Assembly (NCBI GenBank): GCA_964550435.1
Contig: CAZJZI010000027.1
Span: 1 to 32,924, forward strand
From: UBA11400 sp964550435
GTDB taxonomy: Bacteria; Bacteroidota; Rhodothermia; Balneolales; HLUCCA01
Reading direction: 5' to 3'
DNA: 32,924 bases
Position numbers and translations under genes: made by a program. The notes below the pieces were generated by a model. It ran no database searches, had not been told where the DNA came from, and was given only the letters and a program-made list of their open reading frames with translations. Each line of letters starts with the position of its first letter. Position 1 is the stretch's first letter. Below are positions 15,179-23,491 of the stretch, piece after piece.

Positions 15179-16024
15179 ATGAAGAATCTGAAATACATTT
15201 TACTGATAGCTACACTGTTACTGTCATATTTACCACTTTATGCACAGTTTGGGACTGAACCTCAAATTGAAAATGATGTTAGAGTCAGATCACCACTTGA
15301 TGAAGATCTTCGAAATGCTATCAGTTTCGGGGTAACCCTAAATAATTTTGGATTCGGAACCGGAACCGAGTACAGGAGGGTATTGTCACCTCTAAGTGAG
15401 ATGGTTCTGGATTTTCAGATTACTGCATTAAGAGATATTACTGAGCAGAATTACCAGTTTTTTGGTCAGCAAATTATCCCGAACAAGAGAAACAGAATTA
15501 TTTCATTTCCTCTGATGGTCGGATTCAAGCAAAGGTTGTTCTCTGAGGCAGTCTCAGATAACTTCAGATTTTATGTTTCTGCTATGGGTGGACCATCAGC
15601 TGCCTATGTATATCCGTATTACCAACTGCGGGAAGTGTATTACATTTTTGAGCAAGATATCCCCGCATTTCAGTCAGGGGACCTTTCAGTGCTTCAGTAT
15701 GGATTATTAGAAGCCAATACGGGACAGATATCGAATGATATTTTTCAAGGCTGGGGTCAGGGTGAATGGAAGTTTGGGGCTGCCGGACAATTAGGAATTG
15801 GCGTGGATTTTGGGAGTAATTTTAAAACCCTCACTAGCGTCAAAGTAGGATTTACTTTCCAGTACTTTGATTCAGGTATCCAGGTTATGGACCCCTACCG
15901 AGTTTTAGGCTTCTTTGAAAGTACTGATTCAACACCTGAAACACTTGTCGCAGCACCAGGAACTGATAAGCAAAAGTTCTTCGGTTCACCGTACATAACA
16001 CTCATTTTTGGCAGGATGTGGTGA
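15179..16024 (+). CDS. Secreted outer-membrane beta-barrel-like protein, unknown function
   Basis: A 281-residue protein beginning with a clear signal peptide (MKNLKYILLIATLLLSYLPL, cleavage likely after YAQ at about residue 22). The mature part is rich in Gly and aromatic residues with many short alternating strands (AISFGVTLNNFGFGTGTEY, MVLDFQIT, FRFYVSAMGG, LTSVKVGFTFQYF), and it ends in an aromatic residue (ITLIFGRMW), as outer-membrane barrels often do. No plug, TonB box or enzyme motif is visible. A porin-fold PorT- or OmpW-like barrel is the likely shape, but the family cannot be named. A promoter-like TAnnTTTG lies upstream, and a hairpin follows 6 bp after the stop. Confidence 0.75.
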   Translation: MKNLKYILLIATLLLSYLPLYAQFGTEPQIENDVRVRSPLDEDLRNAISFGVTLNNFGFGTGTEYRRVLSPLSEMVLDFQITALRDITEQNYQFFGQQIIPNKRNRIISFPLMVGFKQRLFSEAVSDNFRFYVSAMGGPSAAYVYPYYQLREVYYIFEQDIPAFQSGDLSVLQYGLLEANTGQISNDIFQGWGQGEWKFGAAGQLGIGVDFGSNFKTLTSVKVGFTFQYFDSGIQVMDPYRVLGFFESTDSTPETLVAAPGTDKQKFFGSPYITLIFGRMW

Positions 16025-16083
16025 TAAAAAAACCATCGGACCTGTTTTGAATCATTCGTGAAATCCAAAACGAACCGATGGTT
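16025..16083 (-). terminator. Rho-independent terminator of the regulator/sensor kinase operon
   Basis: AACCATCGG (16031-16039) pairs with CCGATGGTT (16075-16083), with an inner pairing GTTTTG (16044-16049)/CAAAAC (16066-16071). On the minus strand the hairpin runs into a T tract (reverse complement of the A run 16026-16032). It lies 133 bp past the stop of the kinase gene and could also end plus-strand transcription from the outer-membrane protein gene, though the T tract is poor on that side. Confidence 0.7.
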
Positions 16084-16216
16084 AAATTCAAATAACGCTC
16101 TCTTGAAGTGTGTCAATGTTAGTTTGAGTTGGCATAGTATAACAATGATTCAATAGCAAGAGACTGTCATTGGATAATCGGTATCTATTAGTTGATTATC
16201 GGTAAGATAAAAGCAA

Positions 16217-19200
16217 CTAGTGGTCAATCGTCTCTGGAACTATCATTATTGGCAGCAAAAGTTCTACTCGGACTCCAGTTACAATTCCACCATTATCCAG
16301 CTTGTTTTGAAATGTAACGCTCCATGGTAACGCGTTTTCACCAGCAATAAGTCTGATTCGATCAATAAATAGCTGGAGACCTATGGATGGGCTATTTGTG
16401 TTAAATGTTTCAAGTCTTTTTGATGGAATATTTTCATGGATCAAATGAATGGGTGTTTTGTCACTTACTTCATATCTGTTTCTGCCGGGAAGCCCAATCC
16501 CATTGTCATCAATGGTAATAACCAACTGACCATATCTTTCAAGTGCCCAAATCAATATGAATCCATGATCACGTTTGTTCACCAAACCATGTATTACAGT
16601 ATTCTCAATGAAAGGCTGTAGGATCAGAGATGGAACCATACATGACTTTGGATCCAGATTTGCCTCACATATGAACTCAAATTGGATGCCATGATCGATT
16701 TTTTCAGAGTCTAGGTCTAATTGTAAACGTATTCTGTCCATTTCTTCCTGCAGGCTGTTCACCTTCTTGAAAGATGAGTCCAACTGCATTCTTAGTAACT
16801 TTGTAAACTTGACAAAGTGTTCACTTGCCTTCTCCGGGTCTTTATTGAAAAGGTGAAGACGAAGGGCGGATATCTGATTGAAAATAGTGTGAGGTTTCAT
16901 CATCGCCATTAAAGCCTGATGCTCTAATTCCACAACCCTCACAGAGACTTCTTGTTTTGCTTTTTGTTCATTTACCGCTTCCTGAATGCGCCACTTTATA
17001 TATGAATAAAAAATGAGAGTGACACCCAGTAAACCTATTATCAAAAACCACGGTTGTTGCCAGAAGGGGGGTATAACAGAGAGTTTAATTTGAAGTGGAT
17101 CAGATTCGAGCCTTCCGTCGTTTGAGAATGCAATTATCTCAATTGTATACGTTCCGGCATCAAGGTATCTGAAACTCAGTTCCCCGGTTTCGTTCGTAGT
17201 CCAATCCTGATCAAATTCAATTATCCTGTATTTATATCGTACTCTATTTCCATCCCTCAGGAAAATACCCGTAAACTTGATGTCGACTTGATTTTGTCCA
17301 TACCCCAGTTGATATACAACGTTACGACTGAAATCAGACACCCCATTGATCTGAAGATCTTCGAGTACAAGTGGGATTTCCAACGGCTCATATCCCACAA
17401 AATCAGAACGAAATGTCGCAATTCCTCGGTTTCCTGAAACCCAAACCTTATTTCCATTGATATCAATTTTCCCAATCTGATCGATATTTAAACCGTCATT
17501 CAATGTGTATGAAATAATAGTTTCAGGTGGAAGCTGTTCAGAAAGCGTTTTTGTTGTATCCAGATAAAACTTATTGATTCCATCATTGGTCCCTACCCAC
17601 AGATGCCCAGTTGAATCAAAGAAAGTTGTTTTAACAAGGTCGCTGATAAGACCATTCTTGGTATCAATTTTTTTTACTGTACCCGTATCTGTACAAATTA
17701 AAATAAGCCCCGATCCATACGTACTGATTCCCAGCCAGGGTCCATACAATTTTTGGATATCTACAATCTGGGCATGATTAAATAACTCATGATTTAATGG
17801 TGATATTACCCCATCAGTGTAAGTCCATATTCCATTTAAAGTACCGATCCATAATCTCCTCTTTCTGTCTAATTCCAGATCGGTTATCCGGTTTGACATC
17901 AAGACTTCTACCGAATCCCGCCCAATCATTTTAACGAGTCGTCGATTAGTTCCTAAATAAATTGAATCTCCAACCCCTGCAATTGATTTCACAGAGTAAT
18001 CGGTACTGATTAGATCTTTAGTTACTAAATCATTGAAGAACTCCCGGTCTTGCCACTTTTTAAATTGTTCAGCATCGTAAATATCTATTTTATAAACTCC
18101 ACCTGTTGAACCAATAAGTAAGGTTCCGTCTTCAGGCTCATGGAAGGCTTCAATTGAAGCATTCAGATCAAGTCTGCGATCAATTCTGCCGCGGAACAAC
18201 ATTTCTCCATCTTTTGAGAATCTGTATAACGAGCCATCCTTTCCACCAAACCAAATTGTGCCATCTGATGTAACAATACTGGATCTGATTACTGGATCAT
18301 TCAAAAGGTTGGAATCGTTTATATAACTGTATTCTCGGAAACCACTATCAATTCTATAGACACCCTGATTAAGTGTTGATATCCAGATTGAGCCTTCATT
18401 GTCATAAATTTGGGCACTTATTGTGGTATTTTTTAACCAATGAACCTCTAAAGAAGGTTTCTTTGGATCAGTAATGTCATAAAACCTAATCCCGTCCATT
18501 GTTGTACCAACAACCAGATATTTGCCAGACGGACTTACGGTTGCTACATGTGGAGAGGTTGCAATGTCAAGTTCTTGATTCGTGTATATAAGGTGCGGTA
18601 GATCGCGGTCACTGGACAATCCGTTAACCGTTGGAATCAAACGTGACCCATCTGATCTGGTGAATGACCGGAGACTCCAAAACTCATTGTCTGAGACTTT
18701 GGTCCAGTTATCCTGGTCTGGTTTCCAGGAATAAATTCCATGGTATAGACCGAAGTAAAAGTGGTCGTCTTTTTTCCAGATTTGTCTGATGTTACCGGGG
18801 GGAGATTTATTCTCTAAATGTTGAGTGACGGTGGTGTCATTTATCTGGAATAAATGTCCAGCCTCACTTGCAATCCAAATATCACCACCAGGTTCCTCGA
18901 AAAATGCCGTCATGGCTGAATTTTGTGTTAACCGATTGAGCCAAGGTGTATTTCTCGCATTATAAAACTGATTGTTTTTAAAAAAAGAGACATTACCATT
19001 AAAGGATAGAAACCAGATGCGACCATTCGAGTCAAGAGACATCTTGAGTACTTCATTACCCCCTAATCCCTCATTAGTGGTATATTTTGTGAGATTTTTA
19101 CCATCATATCTGTTGACACCTGCCTCTGTAGCTATCCATAAATATCCATTCGAGTCAATTAGCAGGTCATGAACAACAGTTGATGATAGACCATTATCAA

Positions 19201-19312
19201 CACTCAAATGGAAATATGACTCCTGAGCTCGAATAGTCCCGAAAATCCCGGATGCTGTTAATAAAAACACAGCACTGAGCAGTATCCTATATGGACTTAC
19301 TGAGATATTCAT
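16217..19312 (-). CDS. Propeller-type sensor histidine kinase (Reg_prop, Y_Y_Y, LytS-like HisKA)
   Basis: A 1031-residue membrane sensor. A signal peptide or anchor (residues 1-29) is followed by about 620 residues of repeated blades with the two-component propeller pattern (DSNGYLWIATEAGVNRYDG, GTIWFGGKDGSLYRF, GHLWVGTNDGINKFY). A Y_Y_Y domain (about 665-745, ending IPPFWQQPWF) leads into one membrane helix at about 750-772. The cytoplasmic part is a LytS/YehU-type kinase with H808 in MKPHTIFNQI, then an ATPase domain with PFIENTVIHG and DDNGIGLPG. The usual family motif is close to NPHFxFN; here Lys replaces Asn and Thr replaces Phe, while the His remains. The propeller faces the periplasm and its ligand is unknown. 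Its LytTR partner is encoded 11 bp upstream. Confidence 0.9.
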   Translation of the reverse strand: MNISVSPYRILLSAVFLLTASGIFGTIRAQESYFHLSVDNGLSSTVVHDLLIDSNGYLWIATEAGVNRYDGKNLTKYTTNEGLGGNEVLKMSLDSNGRIWFLSFNGNVSFFKNNQFYNARNTPWLNRLTQNSAMTAFFEEPGGDIWIASEAGHLFQINDTTVTQHLENKSPPGNIRQIWKKDDHFYFGLYHGIYSWKPDQDNWTKVSDNEFWSLRSFTRSDGSRLIPTVNGLSSDRDLPHLIYTNQELDIATSPHVATVSPSGKYLVVGTTMDGIRFYDITDPKKPSLEVHWLKNTTISAQIYDNEGSIWISTLNQGVYRIDSGFREYSYINDSNLLNDPVIRSSIVTSDGTIWFGGKDGSLYRFSKDGEMLFRGRIDRRLDLNASIEAFHEPEDGTLLIGSTGGVYKIDIYDAEQFKKWQDREFFNDLVTKDLISTDYSVKSIAGVGDSIYLGTNRRLVKMIGRDSVEVLMSNRITDLELDRKRRLWIGTLNGIWTYTDGVISPLNHELFNHAQIVDIQKLYGPWLGISTYGSGLILICTDTGTVKKIDTKNGLISDLVKTTFFDSTGHLWVGTNDGINKFYLDTTKTLSEQLPPETIISYTLNDGLNIDQIGKIDINGNKVWVSGNRGIATFRSDFVGYEPLEIPLVLEDLQINGVSDFSRNVVYQLGYGQNQVDIKFTGIFLRDGNRVRYKYRIIEFDQDWTTNETGELSFRYLDAGTYTIEIIAFSNDGRLESDPLQIKLSVIPPFWQQPWFLIIGLLGVTLIFYSYIKWRIQEAVNEQKAKQEVSVRVVELEHQALMAMMKPHTIFNQISALRLHLFNKDPEKASEHFVKFTKLLRMQLDSSFKKVNSLQEEMDRIRLQLDLDSEKIDHGIQFEFICEANLDPKSCMVPSLILQPFIENTVIHGLVNKRDHGFILIWALERYGQLVITIDDNGIGLPGRNRYEVSDKTPIHLIHENIPSKRLETFNTNSPSIGLQLFIDRIRLIAGENALPWSVTFQNKLDNGGIVTGVRVELLLPIMIVPETIDH

Positions 19313-19323
19313 TAGAGTTTGAT

Positions 19324-20127
19324 TTATGATGTATGCTTAAGAGCACCTACAACTTCCAGTAATTGCTCAACAAAGCCTTGATATTTTCTGCGAGCAACTG
19401 GAATACTATGTCCGAAAATAGTCGTACAATTGCCACCATCCGATTGATGGTAACTTTCAACGACGTGAAGGTTTACTAAAAAACTTTTATGACAACGATA
19501 AAAATCATGTCCGTTCAACTCAGACTCCAACTCACCTATAGATTTAGTAACAAGTATTTCGCTTGAATCTGTAAGTCTAATCTCAGAGTATGACCCTTTA
19601 GCTTCAACAAACTGGATTTTCCTCACTGGGATCAGTCTAAATCCACCTAAAGTCGGAACGAATAACTTTTTATCGTCATCATTTTTTGATGACTTTATAT
19701 ATTCTTTGAGTTCATCGAAATTCTGTTTGTATTCTAAGTTACTATGGTAGCTATTTCCATTCGACTGACGTTGAGACAGGATTTTTTTCTCAACTCGCAC
19801 CAAATCGTTTATTTCTACAGGTTTTAGAATGTAGTCTAGGGCATTATTTTTGATAGCGCCTAATGCATAATGCTCATGAGCGGTTACGAAAACCACTTGA
19901 AATGAAATATCATCAAAGTACTCAAACAGGTTGAACCCATTCATTTCAGGCATTTCAACATCCAGAAAAACGATGTCTGGTTGTTGATTGCGTATAATCT
20001 TAACCGCATCTGGCACTGAACCAACATCTGCAATTACTTCGATTGAAGAACATGCCTTTTCAACCAACCGTAGTATCAAATCACGGTTGTGCTTCTCATC
20101 ATCTACAACTAGAGCGCGAAGGATCAT
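19324..20127 (-). CDS. LytTR-family response regulator
   Basis: A 267-residue DNA-binding regulator, partner of the sensor kinase that follows it by 11 bp. The receiver domain (1 to about 120) has the acidic pocket VVDDE (D9, D10), phospho-acceptor D56 (IVFLDVEMPEM), T82 and K102 (DYILKPVE). A charged linker with Lys/Asp runs to about 155. The LytTR domain (about 160-262) shows ILVTKSIGELESEL, FYRCHKSFLVNL and PVARRKYQGF. LytTR proteins bind pairs of direct repeats about two helical turns apart, and a candidate pair lies upstream at 20189-20215, suggesting autoregulation. Target genes are not evident. Confidence 0.93.
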   Translation of the reverse strand: MILRALVVDDEKHNRDLILRLVEKACSSIEVIADVGSVPDAVKIIRNQQPDIVFLDVEMPEMNGFNLFEYFDDISFQVVFVTAHEHYALGAIKNNALDYILKPVEINDLVRVEKKILSQRQSNGNSYHSNLEYKQNFDELKEYIKSSKNDDDKKLFVPTLGGFRLIPVRKIQFVEAKGSYSEIRLTDSSEILVTKSIGELESELNGHDFYRCHKSFLVNLHVVESYHQSDGGNCTTIFGHSIPVARRKYQGFVEQLLEVVGALKHTS

Positions 20128-20182
20128 TGAAGACTATACTTAACTAAACATAGACACTTTATGCTACAGGACATTATACAGT

Positions 20183-20215
20183 CTAAACATGATTTTTCAA
20201 AGTTTAGCATGATTA
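20183..20215. promoter_or_regulatory. Repeat cluster upstream of the LytTR regulator (possible autoregulatory site)
   Basis: In the 203-bp divergent gap between the LytTR gene and eno, CATGATT occurs twice in direct orientation (20189-20195 and 20209-20215, 20 bp apart). Overlapping it are CTAAAC (20183-20188) and GTTTAG (20202-20207), an inverted pair. Two direct repeats spaced about two turns apart are the usual form of LytTR-type sites, but the sequence does not closely match the published consensus. Confidence 0.3.
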
Positions 20216-20330
20216 TTTGGTGCAACATTGACGCTAAATGTCCGGCAAAAAATGAGCCTCAAATTTCAAAATGATGTCAATTTCGCGTACCTTTAACCAA
20301 CGTTACCATACAATTTAATAGGGATTTATT

Positions 20331-21614
20331 ATGGCTATTATCGAAGATATTATTGCAAGACAAATTTTTGACTCACGCGGTAATCCAACAGTTGAAGTGG
20401 ATGTCGTCACTGATTCCGGACTAGTGGGTCGTGCTGCTGTTCCATCTGGTGCTTCAACCGGCGAGTTCGAAGCCGTCGAATTACGTGATGAAGATACATC
20501 ATACATGGGTAAAGGGGTATCAAAGGCAGTAGAGCATGTAAACGATGAGATTGCCGGCGAATTGGTCGGGTACGATGTGTTTAATCAGGTGGAAATCGAC
20601 AATTATATGATTGCACTTGACGGAACCCCAAACAAATCTCGCCTTGGAGCTAATGCTATATTGGGTGTTTCAATGGCAATTGCAGATGCCGCTGCTCAAT
20701 GCTTGAATATGCCGCTATGGCGTTACTTGGGTGGAGTAAATGCCAAGGTACTTCCACTACCTATGATGAACATCATTAATGGCGGATCACATGCCGATAA
20801 CAACGTCGATCTACAAGAATTCATGATCATGCCAGTAGGGGCAGAGTCATTTTCAGATGCGTTGCGAATCGGGAGCGAAGTCTTCCATAACCTGAAAAAA
20901 GTACTTAAGGATAAAGGATATAATACTGCAGTTGGTGATGAAGGTGGATTTGCCCCAAACCTGAAGTCGAACGAAGAAGCGATTGAAGTAATTCTTAAAG
21001 CTGTTGAAAAAGCAGGTTACAAACCGGGTGAAGATGTAGTTTTGGCCTTGGATCCAGCAAGTTCCGAGTTTTACAACCCAAAAACAGGTCTCTATGAATT
21101 CCGATGGAGCGACGGTTCTAAAAGAGACGCAGATGCCATGGTTGAGTTCTGGGCAGACTGGGTGTCTCGTTTTCCTATTGTATCCATCGAAGATGGTATG
21201 TACGAAAATGATTGGGATGGCTGGTTAAAACTTACTGATGCTATTGGCGACAGAATCCAACTCGTCGGAGATGACCTTTTTGTAACGAATACCGAACGAC
21301 TCGCACGTGGTATCAATGAAGGCGTAGCAAACTCAATTCTTATTAAAGTGAACCAGATAGGTACTCTTACGGAGACTCTCGACGCTATTGAAATGGCACA
21401 TAAAGCCGGATACACAGCAGTTATTTCACATCGTTCTGGAGAAACTGAAGATACAACCATTGCAGATCTTGCAGTTGCAACCAATGCAGGTCAGATTAAA
21501 ACGGGATCAATGAGTCGAACAGACCGTATCGCCAAGTACAACCAACTCCTCCGAATTGAAGAACAACTGGGTGACCAGGCTATGTTTTTTGGACGTGAGC
21601 AGTTCGATTTGTAA
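20331..21614 (+). CDS. eno: Enolase (phosphopyruvate hydratase)
   Basis: Interconverts 2-phosphoglycerate and phosphoenolpyruvate in glycolysis. The 427 residues match bacterial enolases. Seen: IIARQIFDSRGNPTVEV at the N-terminus; GAIL-type loop SRLGANAILGVSMA; GDEGGFAPNL; the Mg-ligand and catalytic segments SIEDGMYENDW, GDDLFVTN and KVNQIGTLTET; and SHRSGETEDTTIADLAV. The ATG has only a weak GGGA upstream. TACCTTTA at 20288-20295 could be a degenerate -7 element. A perfect hairpin terminator follows 25 bp after the stop. Confidence 0.98.
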   Translation: MAIIEDIIARQIFDSRGNPTVEVDVVTDSGLVGRAAVPSGASTGEFEAVELRDEDTSYMGKGVSKAVEHVNDEIAGELVGYDVFNQVEIDNYMIALDGTPNKSRLGANAILGVSMAIADAAAQCLNMPLWRYLGGVNAKVLPLPMMNIINGGSHADNNVDLQEFMIMPVGAESFSDALRIGSEVFHNLKKVLKDKGYNTAVGDEGGFAPNLKSNEEAIEVILKAVEKAGYKPGEDVVLALDPASSEFYNPKTGLYEFRWSDGSKRDADAMVEFWADWVSRFPIVSIEDGMYENDWDGWLKLTDAIGDRIQLVGDDLFVTNTERLARGINEGVANSILIKVNQIGTLTETLDAIEMAHKAGYTAVISHRSGETEDTTIADLAVATNAGQIKTGSMSRTDRIAKYNQLLRIEEQLGDQAMFFGREQFDL

Positions 21615-21639
21615 TTTTTTTTGTATACTCAACCAAGTT

Positions 21640-21669
21640 AATCGGCGGGACAAAACAAGCCCGCCGATT
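21640..21669 (+). terminator. Terminator hairpin after eno
   Basis: AATCGGCGGG (21640-21649) and CCCGCCGATT (21660-21669) form a perfect 10-bp stem around a 10-base loop. The downstream T tract is short (TTT then mixed), so termination may be leaky into the RRM gene 29 bp further on. Confidence 0.75.
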
Positions 21670-21698
21670 TCATATCGATAAACCGTTCTTCTTTTCTC

Positions 21699-21986
21699 AT
21701 GAATATTTACGTAGGTAACCTAGCCTGGAAAGCAAAAAAACAAGATCTGATCGATCTTTTTGAACATTTTGGTACTGTATCCCGTGCATTTATTGTTCGT
21801 GATAAGCGTACAAGACGTTCTAAAGGCTTCGGTTTTGTGGAAATGGATTCCGAAGATGCAGCAAAAGCTGCTATTGAGGCACTAAACAAAACGGTGTTTC
21901 TTGAACGAGCCATCGTTGTAAATGAAGCCAACCCTAGGAAAGATGGTGATGATGATGAGTTCGATGAAGATGATACCGATGAATAA
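21699..21986 (+). CDS. RRM-domain RNA-binding protein
   Basis: A 95-residue single-RRM protein. RNP2 is at the N-terminus (MNIYVGNLAWK) and RNP1 at SKGFGFVEM (about residues 42-50), both with the aromatic residues that stack on RNA. The tail from about residue 80 is very acidic (KDGDDDEFDEDDTDE). Small RRM proteins of this kind are common in Cyanobacteria and Bacteroidota and bind single-stranded RNA; the specific target is unknown. It lies 30 bp past the eno terminator, so it is either read through or driven by a promoter overlapping that hairpin. Confidence 0.93.
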   Translation: MNIYVGNLAWKAKKQDLIDLFEHFGTVSRAFIVRDKRTRRSKGFGFVEMDSEDAAKAAIEALNKTVFLERAIVVNEANPRKDGDDDEFDEDDTDE

Positions 21987-22039
21987 ATCTAGCTTTTCTT
22001 GAATAACAATCTAAAATTCTCGTCTGAAAAGCCGATGGC

Positions 22040-23185
22040 ATGATAATCAACTCACTTTGTCTTCAAAATTTTAGAAATCATTCGTTAACAAAGATTGAGT
22101 GGGGTAGGCGCCTGAACATCATAACCGGGCCAAACGGTGCCGGTAAAACCAATTTAATTGATGCAATACATTACTTATGCATGAGCCGCAGTTTTGCATC
22201 TTCGAGTGATCAATATGTGGTGCAATCGGGAGAAAAAGAATTTCAAATTAATGGTGAATTTGAAGGATCCATTCGAACCGGATTTAAGGTTACTTGTACA
22301 TACTCAAGGGGTGACGGAAAAAAAATTCTAGTTAACGACAGTCCACTCGATAAGTTGTCGGATCTGATTGGAATGGTTCCGGTTGTGGTTTTAAGTCCAG
22401 ATGACAAAAAACTTACATCTGATGGTCCAGCAGAACGACGTAGTTTCTTAGATGCATTTATTAGTCAGATTTCAAAGGCGTACCTGAAAGATTTGATTGA
22501 GTATCGAAAAGTCGTTAAACAACGAAATGCGTTACTATCCAACATGGCATTGGGCTTTTCTACTTTGCAGAGTATGATTGAACCATGGAATGATCAACTG
22601 ATTCATCTAGGAAGTGCAATAACCTACAAACGGGCCCAGGTGCTTCAGTCGTTTGGAACATATCTGGACGCTGGCTACGAAACTATAGCCGGTATAGGTC
22701 ATAAACCAGGTATTGAATATAAGTCCTGTGTTGAAGATACTTCCTCTCTTGAATCCATTCAGCTTCAGTTTTCTGAAATTGTTCAGTCGGATTTACCCAA
22801 AGAAAGGGAACGCCAGCTGACTTTGTATGGTCCTCACCGCGATGATATTCTGTTCTTTTTAAACGATATGGAACTCAGAAAATTTGGGTCACAAGGGCAA
22901 CATAGGCTCTTCGCTCTGGCATTAAAACTGGCACAAAGAAGCTATTATGAGTATGAACTTGATGATTTGCCTGTTTTTTTACTTGATGATGTATTCGGAG
23001 ATCTGGATCCACAGAAGACCGCCGTTTTAATTGAAATGCTTCGCCTACAGAATGGGCAAACATTCATAACTGCAGCAAACAAGAATTTATTTGTCAATTT
23101 CGTTGAGCCAATTGAGCATGAAATTCATTATTATCAAGTTGAAGATGGAACTGTAGAACTGACCGAATACGTATCTAAACCATGA
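22040..23185 (+). CDS. recF: DNA replication and repair protein RecF
   Basis: An ABC-type ATPase that helps load RecA at single-strand gaps. The 381 residues match the family. Seen: Walker A TGPNGAGKTN at 29-38 after the typical LQNFRNH start; the segment VVVLSPDDKKLTSDGPAERRSFLD (RecF-specific); LYGPHRDDILFFLN; the signature-like GSQGQHRLFALALKLAQ; and Walker B VFLLDDVFGDLD. It is not next to dnaA or dnaN but follows the RRM gene by 53 bp and overlaps dciA by 4 bp. Confidence 0.96.
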   Translation: MIINSLCLQNFRNHSLTKIEWGRRLNIITGPNGAGKTNLIDAIHYLCMSRSFASSSDQYVVQSGEKEFQINGEFEGSIRTGFKVTCTYSRGDGKKILVNDSPLDKLSDLIGMVPVVVLSPDDKKLTSDGPAERRSFLDAFISQISKAYLKDLIEYRKVVKQRNALLSNMALGFSTLQSMIEPWNDQLIHLGSAITYKRAQVLQSFGTYLDAGYETIAGIGHKPGIEYKSCVEDTSSLESIQLQFSEIVQSDLPKERERQLTLYGPHRDDILFFLNDMELRKFGSQGQHRLFALALKLAQRSYYEYELDDLPVFLLDDVFGDLDPQKTAVLIEMLRLQNGQTFITAANKNLFVNFVEPIEHEIHYYQVEDGTVELTEYVSKP

Positions 23186-23469
23186 AACAACCGATTCAAT
23201 TTGCCGAAGCTTTGACTTCCTATCTGGACAAGTTTCCACATAGAAGGCAACTAAAACGTGGAATGGTGTTATCATTGTGGGCAGAAGTAGTAGGTGCATC
23301 GATTTCGGTTCAATGCAGAGATTTATATTTCAAAGGCAGTACACTCTATGTCCATGTAACTTCCCCAATGTGGAGGCATGAAGTTCACATGCAGCGATTT
23401 GCGATAATGAAGAAGCTGAATGCTGAGGTTAAAGAAGAAATTATTCGTGAAATTGTTGTCAAAACCTGA
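23182..23469 (+). CDS. dciA: DUF721 / DciA-family protein, likely replicative helicase loader
   Basis: A 95-residue protein matching the DUF721 domain: LKRGMVLSLWAEVVGASISVQC near residues 23-46 and LYVHVTSPMWRHEVHMQR near 54-72. DciA proteins are the ancestral DnaB helicase operators in bacteria lacking DnaC, and the call here is from pattern plus position. Translation is coupled to recF through an ATGA overlap at 23182-23185. Together with dnaA and the candidate origin it places two initiation factors within 10 kb. Confidence 0.82.
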   Translation: MKQPIQFAEALTSYLDKFPHRRQLKRGMVLSLWAEVVGASISVQCRDLYFKGSTLYVHVTSPMWRHEVHMQRFAIMKKLNAEVKEEIIREIVVKT

Positions 23470-23491
23470 CTGACCAAATCTTATTTATGCC

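Noticed and set aside
21092..21484. 130-codon minus-strand frame opposite eno
   Set aside because: Antisense shadow of the conserved enolase reading frame; no ribosome site or family.
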